A stretch of 64,000 nt of DNA, taken from Amaurobius ferox. Its lineage: Eukaryota > Arthropoda > Arachnida > Araneae > Amaurobiidae. The first letter of the stretch is position 1; each line of letters starts with the position of its first letter. The DNA lies in the NCBI GenBank assembly GCA_951213105.1, contig OX578147.1, positions 129,394,322 through 129,458,321 on the forward strand, in the 5' to 3' direction. The notes under the pieces were generated by a model. The model was not told the origin of the DNA. It saw only the letters and a list, made by a program, of their open reading frames with translations, and did no database searches. A program made the position numbers and the translations under genes. Shown piece after piece: positions 57,227-64,000 of the stretch.

Positions 57227-57273
<47 letters not shown>

Positions 57274-57581
57274 CATATCACCAGTGGACGAACTTGTGCT
57301 TACATGAATAGACTTTTAATCGACATTAAGTACAACTGAACGACACAGATATCGTCATTTGCAGACACATTGAGAATTGTATTTTTGTATAGTATTTTCG
57401 TGTTCTTTTGATGGCATATAAGAGTATATATATGATAATATGATTTGTGTATATGTGTATATAGTGCATTTTTACAGTAGATACAGATGAGAGCAAGACG
57501 AGTTGTTGGACTACACAGTGGACACGCCTGCAGCAACTATGAGCTGGCACTTTGTAATTGGTTTTTTTCCCACCAAATTTT
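54077..57581 (+). other. 3' UTR of inner element
   Basis: About 3.5 kb, collinear with 39681-43184 in reverse and about 99% identical by eye. Holds the 95-codon ORF copy (55402-55689), the degenerate motif array (56760-57020) and a poly-A run (57231-57271). Confidence 0.8.
56760..57020 (+). repeat. Degenerate 15-19-bp motif array, inner copy
   Basis: About 16 successive units of the type TCAGCGA(n)TTCCAG, e.g. gttcagcgaattccag twice; spacing varies between 15 and 19 bp. Confidence 0.7.
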
Positions 57582-57601
57582 GGGGGGGGAAGAAGGGTAA
57601 T
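57582..57601 (+). promoter_or_regulatory. Polypurine tract of inner element
   Basis: Eight G followed by aagaagggtaat, adjacent to the 3' LTR at 57602. Confidence 0.8.
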
Positions 57602-58554
57602 TGTTATATTGTAATTTTCAATTCCCAATATAACATTGCTCTTTTGAAAGAGGAAGTGGACCTAAGAAGACGGTCCCTCATGAAGTGAGGCAATTTTTGT
57701 AACATTCCCTCGAACGCAGCTGCACCGGACATTCATTTCGAAAAGAGAGGGTGCTTCTCAAGTTCATGTCAGCGTTAGGTGTTACAACAAACGGAAGGGG
57801 TTGAACTTCTTGACCCCAGAGTCAATTAATATCACTCGAACCTTGGGAAAATTCTCGTGAGAACTTTCAACGATTTTAAAACTGGAGACTGCATATCTCA
57901 TATTTCAGGGGGGCCTTGACCAATAATATAGCCTGAAGGGCGTAGCCCTTAATTTACTTAGCCAATTATGGACAGGGGCGCCTTGTTAAGGGGGTAGAGA
58001 CAGAGAGCAACTTTGGACTTTAAGTTTTTGAAATCGAGGACTTGAATTTTGTGAGTGAAAAGAAGAGGTCGCAAGAGCGACGGATCTCGGAGAGAGCGAG
58101 CCCACGGGACAGAGCCGGAGCGCGCGGTCATAAAGTCCGACATCGGCAAAGATGATCGAGGTAGGACAATTCTACACATATTTTTGCACTTTGATTATTA
58201 TTATCTCTCTGACCCTCCTAAATAAGGTTAACCTGGGCCATTAAGACGTAGGCTAGTAAGAATAGTGAGTTAATGCACATTAATAGGTTAATAATTGTAA
58301 TGCTCATATTATGATCATAGAATGAGGAGATTTGATTGTCTTAATGTACTACACTAAAGATGTTGGTATATGAAATTTACCAGATGTTAATAGTTATTAA
58401 ATAAGGTTTGTCTTAATGAAATAAATTCTTTGTTATTGTTTAAAATTAAGCCTCTTCATTTTAATTACTGGTATTATGTATTTCTTTATTTACTCCACTT
58501 TACGAGATCGGTCTATATAGCGCCAATACCTGGCGTGTGACGACTCACATATCA
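57602..58554 (+). repeat. 3' LTR of inner element
   Basis: 953 bp. Contains AATAAA at 58420-58425, a plausible polyadenylation signal in the sense orientation. Confidence 0.95.
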
Positions 58555-59111
58555 CGATCATCTTTGCCGATGTCGGACTTTATGACCGCGCGCTCCGGCT
58601 CTGTCCCGTGGGCTCGCTCTCTCCGAGATCCGTCGCTCTTGCGACCTCTTCTTTTCACTCACAAAATTCAAGTTCTCGATTTCAAAAACTTAAAGTCCAA
58701 AGTTGCTCTCTGTCTCTACCCCCTTAACAAGGCGCCCCTGTCCATAATTGGCTAAGTAAATTAAGGGCTACGCCCTTCAGGCTATATTATTGGTCAAGGC
58801 CCCCCTGAAATATGAGATATGCAGTCTCCAGTTTTAAAATCGTTGAAAGTTCTCACGAGAATTTTCCCAAGGTTCGAGTGATATTAATTGACTCTGGGGT
58901 CAAGAAGTTCAACCCCTTCCGTTTGTTGTAACACCTAACGCTGACATGAACTTGAGAAGCACCCTCTCTTTTCGAAATGAATGTCCGGTGCAGCTGCGTT
59001 CGAGGGAATGTTACAAAAATTGCCTCACTTCATGAGGGACCGTCTTCTTAGGTCCACTTCCTCTTTCAAAAGAGCAATGTTATATTGGGAATTGAAAATT
59101 ACAATATAACA
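58555..59111 (-). repeat. 5' LTR of outer element, right part
   Basis: Starts with the target duplicate CGATC and completes the LTR broken at 49801; ends caatataaca before GTCCC. Confidence 0.95.
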
Positions 59112-59276
59112 GTCCCATAGGGCTCAATGTATTTCATTTTTTCAACCCGGGTTCAATCCAAAACTAATTGTGTGATATTATTCAATTATATTCCCATAGG
59201 TCCTACAGACCGTCTGAACAACATACTAAAATTTCATTTTGATTAAGTCATTTTTACGGCAGTTATCGTGCTAACG

Positions 59277-59330
<54 letters not shown>

Positions 59331-59376
59331 ATGAACAAAGTCATAAACACTTTTCAACTCTGTTGTAAAGTGTTAA
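59112..59376 (+). repeat. Family A repeat, right part
   Basis: Continues the copy interrupted at 38707 ('gtcccatagggctcaatg'), with a (GACA)n run at 59277-59330 and the terminal hairpin. Confidence 0.85.
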
Positions 59377-59378
59377 TA

Positions 59379-61978
59379 AACAAGAAAGATCAATCATGCA
59401 TAAGCATTGATTATGAAACACTTTCCATTCATTTAAAAATTTCTAAAATGTGATTCATTCAGTGGTAATATCTTTTACATTATCACAGTACTACAGTAAT
59501 TTATTATACTTAAATATTTAAAACTGTATCGAAATATAAATCATCTGATTCTTTATGCAAAATCAATGAATATTTCATTCATATAACTTGTATTCCAGAC
59601 TCCAGAGCTAAATAATTTTGTGTGAAAAATATTCAGCAATTCTTATGTAATTCATCTTACAATCGCTTGAGATATTTGCATTCTGCATATGTTAAAATTA
59701 GGCTTCCTTGAAGAAATAATAAAAGTTTAGGGATCATTTAAAATCACAATTATTGTAATTGCATAAGCACGGAATTTAGGTACACAGATAATACACAGAT
59801 AATATATATGTGTATGTGTATGTACTCAAAGTATTGGAATCGTGCCGAAGATCGGAACTCGAATTTTCAAAGGATCTACACGTTTTGGGACTTCTAGAAC
59901 ACGAAAAAACTACTTTTAGGAAGACGTCTGTGTGTGTAAGGGTGTATCTGTGTATGTTTCTGTGTGTCTGTGTGGATATTACATCCACTCTAATTGAAAA
60001 ACTAATGGACCGAATTTCATACAATTTGGTAGGTATGTTTTTTGTGGGAAATCCTGATGTTCATTAGATTATAGATCGATTCGTAATAAAAGAATCTGCC
60101 TTCTTTGCGAAATGGCCGCTGAAATTGCCTTTATCCACTCTAGCTAAAAACTAATGAACCAAATTTAACAAAATTTGGAGTATAATATTTCAATAACCTA
60201 CAAGTGACTTATATACCAAATTTAACAAAATTTTGTATATAAATCATTTGTAGGTTATTCTACTACGATTCGGGAAAAAGGAACGGGCTATTTTTGCGAA
60301 ATGGCCAGCAAAAATCGTTATATATAAAAATAAAAGACTACGTGTGCTCAATTATATCAATTAAATTCCTATTTTATATGTGATTTTTGACAACAAAAAG
60401 AATAAGACTAACCCCATTACTCTAGGACTAGCCGTTCTTGAGATATTCTAGTTTTTTCGCGTTTTCGCTACGCCACCTTTGACAATAAGTCCAGCTATCA
60501 AATGAGAACCAAATTTAAGTTTAACGTGTAAATTCAATGTCATTTAAAATTCTTATGTTGTGCAGATAAACTCAAATTATCATTGAATAAATAAAGAGAA
60601 CGAATATGAGTCTGCAGAGAAAGACATGTGTTGTCCACATCAGAATTTTTAACAATATTACACCAATGATTTATATAAGTGAACGGGGATTATTTTCAGG
60701 CCATTTCGAAAAAAATGTATGATCTATATTTAAAGATCCATCAAATTTTTGTCGAATAAAATGTTCAACAAATTTAAGCTGTGTACCAAATTTTAACTCT
60801 CTAGGACGTAGGAAAGTGCATTTAAAATGCCATCAATTAAATTTATCAACTAGCATCTCAATCCTGCAGTCATTCCCAATGGGAAACAAAATCCGGTGCA
60901 ATGCGCATGCTCACGTCCTCTCCAGTGCTTCAATATTTCGTCAAGGGGTGATATAAATCACAGAATACTATATTACGAAATCATAAAATATTATATTATT
61001 TAAAATAAAACTTTCCTTTACCATACATTTAAAATCGGATTAGAATTTAAAAAATAGAGGGCAGTTCTTCGTTCTGTTTACCATTCAACCATTACATTAC
61101 AAATTGTCAATGCCTAAAAATCGTAAAATCTCAGAACGAACATTAAAATCCAAGGCAACACTGTACATATTCGTAAATATTCTCATTAGGATGCAATGCT
61201 GTACATTTTGGATCGCATTTTTACGATTTTAATCGTAAAACTGTAATTGGGAAGCATGTCAGACTGTCAGCTGCGATTTCGATCGTAACATTGTATCTTC
61301 AGCTTCTGCACACTATTTATATCACAGAATACTATATATATAATATTAGTCTGTGATTTATATCACCCCTTGACGAAATATTGAAGCACTGGAGAGGACC
61401 GTGAGCATGCGCATTGCACCGGATTTTGCTTCCCATTGGGAATGACCGCAGGATTGAGATGCTAGTAATTTATCATGAAGAGTTATATAAAATTTAAAAA
61501 AAATGAAAAATTGTTATCTACCAAATTTATTTTAAAATATGAAGCCACTCCCATATGCAAAACGTTTAAACAAATGGAGAGATATTTATTATATAATATC
61601 TCTCTCTTTTCTTTCTGGAAGATATCCCAAAGTCAGAATTTAAATGAATTTGTTTTTTTCCCTATATTAAATAATTTTTTTAATTAAAAAACTACTTAAC
61701 ATATTTTACTGAATTTTTTTTTATATATTCTATGTGATAATGTGAATATTTCCTAAAAATTTCGAAGCAATTCGTGAATTTTAAATTTACTTAAAAAATG
61801 TTTGAAAAATTAGGTCCCATAGGGTTCAATGTATTTCATTTTTTCAACCCGGGTTCAATAAAAAACTAATTGGGTGATATTATTTATTTATATTCCCATA
61901 GGTCCTACAGACCGTCTGAACAACATACTAAAATTTCATTTTGATAAACTCATTTTTACGGCAGTTATCGTGCTAACG

Positions 61979-62012
<34 letters not shown>

Positions 62013-62058
62013 ATGAACAAAGTCATAAACACTTTTCAACTTTGTTGTAAAGTGTTAA
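59379..62058 (+). repeat. Family A composite copy 2 (A + C + MITE)
   Basis: Begins two bases after the previous copy ends. Same composition as 1157-3237, about 98-99% alike by eye, with a short deletion near 59427 and a 618-bp MITE at 60849-61466. (GACA)n at 61979-62012. Confidence 0.85.
60849..61466. mobile_element. 618-bp MITE with about 116-bp terminal inverted repeats
   Basis: Left repeat 60849-60964, right repeat 61350-61466, three or four differences. Ends ACTAGCATCTCAATCCTGC / GCAGGATTGAGATGCTAGT. Target duplication AATTTATCA (60840-60848 and 61467-61475); the empty site is at about 2627-2640 in the other composite copy. No coding capacity. Long TIRs and a 9-bp duplication fit the Mutator-like superfamily. 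Confidence 0.9.
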
Positions 62059-62570
62059 TAAAATGATAAAATGAAAGCGTGGGGTACAAAACAAAACTCC
62101 TGATTTACACCAAATAAAACACGACATTGTCAAGCAATTTTCTAAAGAACTCGGGGATCTTCCACAAAATAAAGCTTTAGTGTACACTGTATAATTGTTT
62201 TTTCCTCAAACCGCAATTCATTTGATATCCGGACTCTAAAAATTTGTCTCATGAATATCATCACGTGTTTTTCACTTAGAACCGTCAGTTTTTTAATGGA
62301 CTCTAGTTTTTTATATTTTTTTCCCCTTCAATAATCGAACTTTTTTTCACTAGAGGGAAGGGGGGCTATATAAAAATATTTATTTGTATTTTATGATATA
62401 CGTCACACAATTTGAAAGTATATTTCAATACACATTTTCTTAAGATTTAAAAGAATTTAAAATTGAAAGTACATCTCTAGCATTAACCATTTAAACGTTA
62501 TTAGTCTAATCCCTAGTAGCATTTAATATTAATTCAATATTGGACCGATATTGTATACCTTGGCATTACA
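62059..62570. other. Non-coding AT-rich sequence
   Basis: No gene or repeat recognised. Confidence 0.4.
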
Positions 62571-63384
62571 TTGAAAACTTCATCGAAGAAAATGAACATC
62601 ATTCAAATGACGGCATTGAAATATAAATTGCCTGGTTTAAACATCTCTAAAATGCGATACATTCCTCGGTAATATTTTTAAAATTATCACAACACTACAA
62701 TAATTTATTATATTCGAAAACAAATGAGCTTCAGTCAAATGACGTCATCGAAATATAAATCGCCTCTATATAAAAGCAGCATTTCATTCATAATCATTTT
62801 TCCAATCGTTTAATTCATCACAATACTATAATAATTTATTTTATTTAAAAATTTGAAAAATTGTTATCTACCATATTTATTTTAAAATGGGAAACCTTTC
62901 TTATATATAAAATAATTAAACTACAAGATATTTATTATATAATATATCTCTTTTTTCTTTCTGAAGGATATAACGAGAGTCAGAATTTAATTGAATTTGT
63001 TTTTCTCCCTATATTAAATAATTTTTATTTAAAAAACTACCTAACATATTTTACTAAAAATTTTTTTATATATTTTATGGGATAATTTGAATATTTCTTA
63101 AATTTTTCGAAGCAATTTATGAATTTTAAATTTGCTTAAAAAATGTTTGAAACATTAGGTCCCATAGGATTCAATGTATTTCATGTTTTCAATCAGGGTT
63201 CAATAAAAAACTAATTGGGTGATATTATTCATTTATATTCCCATAGGTCCCATAGACCGTCTAAAAAACATACTAAAATTTCATTTTGATAAAGCCATTT
63301 TTTACTGCAGTTATCGTGCTAACAGACAGACAGACAGAATGCACAAAGTTATAAACACTTTCAACTATGTGGTAAAGTGTTAAA
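62571..63384 (+). repeat. Family A repeat, 5'-truncated copy
   Basis: Begins inside the family ('ttgaaaacttcatcgaagaaaatgaac'), ends with three GACA units and 'aaagtgttaa'. Lacks segment C. Confidence 0.75.
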
Positions 63385-63893
63385 AAAAGTGCAAAAAATT
63401 TATTTGACCTCAAAATGTTCCAACAACGTAGTATCGAATGAAACAAGCAAAATGTAAATCCGATAAATAAAACTTTAAGAACTCGAGCTTTGGTTAACTT
63501 CAGTTAACCAAAGTTGCATGCAAAATTACATGCAATGATACAAAGTTACATGCAATGATATATGCAAAATTAAACTTTAGAACTGTATCTTCTCAAAATT
63601 GAATTCTTGAATTGTTAAAATTTTAAATTGACATAACTAAAGAAAGTATAAAAGAATGAATCGGATTTCTATTAAACGAAATTATACTTCCGTGCCTTAA
63701 GTTTCGCATCGAAAATTCGCACAAACTAATATTTTAAGTAATCTGAAAATAAAATACATCATTAGTAACAGCGTAACAGTCGATTAATGTGCAATCAGTC
63801 AATTAATTCATCGATTTTAAACACAAAAAATAACTTATTTTTCAGAATAAATAAGACAGAGCAATTACTACAGCATTATTAACATTATTAGGG
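63385..63893. other. AT-rich sequence, no gene seen
   Basis: Short repeat of 'aagttacatgcaatgata' near 63520. No coding signal until the RT fragment. Confidence 0.4.
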
Positions 63894-64000
63894 AGATATA
63901 TATCGAAACAGCAGTTACTATGTCGAAGTAAATGGAAAACTGACAGAGCCCTTCCGAATTAAATCGGGTGTAAAGCAAGAATGTGTGATGTCAGGTTTAT
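63894..64000 (+). pseudogene. Reverse transcriptase fragment of a second LINE, cut by the window end
   Basis: One frame reads GDIYRNSSYYVEVNGKLTE, then PFRIKSGVKQECVMSGL: the RT 'VxVNGxxTxPFxxxxGVKQGCxLSPxLF' block of non-LTR retrotransposons (domain 4). Gly of KQG is Glu and SP is SG, and there are stops just upstream, so the copy is probably degraded. The rest lies outside the window. Confidence 0.75.

Larger units (their letters stand above)
49802..58554 (+). mobile_element. Inner LTR retrotransposon, pol-less derivative
   Basis: Full 953-bp LTRs at 49802-50754 and 57602-58554; target duplication CGATC (49797-49801 and 58555-58559). The two LTRs show one substitution by eye (gcgata versus gcgtta, near 49974 and 57774). 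The interior codes for a gag-derived ORF and a remnant of the pol tail but no protease, RT, RNase H or integrase, so movement would depend on a complete relative such as the outer element. Confidence 0.95.
38708..59111 (-). mobile_element. Ty3/gypsy LTR retrotransposon (outer copy) containing a second copy
   Basis: Two 953-bp LTRs (TG..CA ends) bound the outer copy, which is read on the - strand; its 5' LTR is split by the inner element. The duplication GTCCC (38703-38707 and 59112-59116) interrupts a family A repeat. Without the inner element (8753 bp) and its 5-bp target duplicate, the outer copy is about 11.65 kb. Order on the - strand: 5' LTR, leader, gag, pol, 3' UTR of 3.5 kb, polypurine tract, 3' LTR. 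Confidence 0.95.

Overview
This is a eukaryotic, AT-rich, repeat-laden window. A spider (or close arachnid) is my best inference: the genes are small exons separated by kilobase introns with GT..AG borders, the degraded RNase H-bearing non-LTR retrotransposon looks like those I associate with spider genomes, and there are tRNA-derived SINEs, Tc1-like elements and a Ty3/gypsy LTR element. No bacterial signal is present.

Left part (1-36.3 kb): one host gene on the + strand. Ten exons (68-156, 11387-11715, 17722-17826, 20356-20646, 22202-22405, 26365-26536, 28881-29006, 30171-30355, 34071-34364, 36081-36251) join in consistent phase into about 655 residues. In order they encode an EGF-like module, one cadherin-like domain, a dibasic RSKR furin-type site, and three related, glycosylation-rich modules of about 160 residues. 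Both gene ends lie outside the window. The introns hold nearly all the other sequence: a dead RNase H LINE (4.3-5.8 kb), tRNA-derived SINEs and their short tail fragments, satellites (69, 385, about 150 and 40 bp units), a 489-bp TIR element, three copies of a roughly 950-bp GT-rich repeat (family B), and copies of a second repeat (family A).

Middle part (38,708-59,111): one 20.4-kb block that is a self-nested Ty3/gypsy retrotransposon. The outer copy is on the - strand (11.6 kb without the insertion, target duplication GTCCC). It carries gag, protease-RT-RNase H-integrase, a classical -1 frameshift heptamer at the gag stop, and one in-frame stop inside the integrase tail. A second copy (49,802-58,554, + strand, 8.75 kb, target duplication CGATC) sits inside the outer 5' LTR in opposite orientation. 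The inner copy has lost all of pol and 90 codons of gag, and carries a perfect 102-bp in-frame tandem repeat in a chimeric gag-like ORF. All LTRs are 953 bp and nearly identical, so both insertions are young. The block forms a large imperfect inverted repeat.

Right part (59.1-64.0 kb): head-to-tail copies of family A. One is split by the retrotransposon, one is a composite nearly identical to 1.16-3.24 kb but carrying a 618-bp MITE with 116-bp inverted repeats, and one is truncated. The window ends inside the reverse transcriptase of another LINE.
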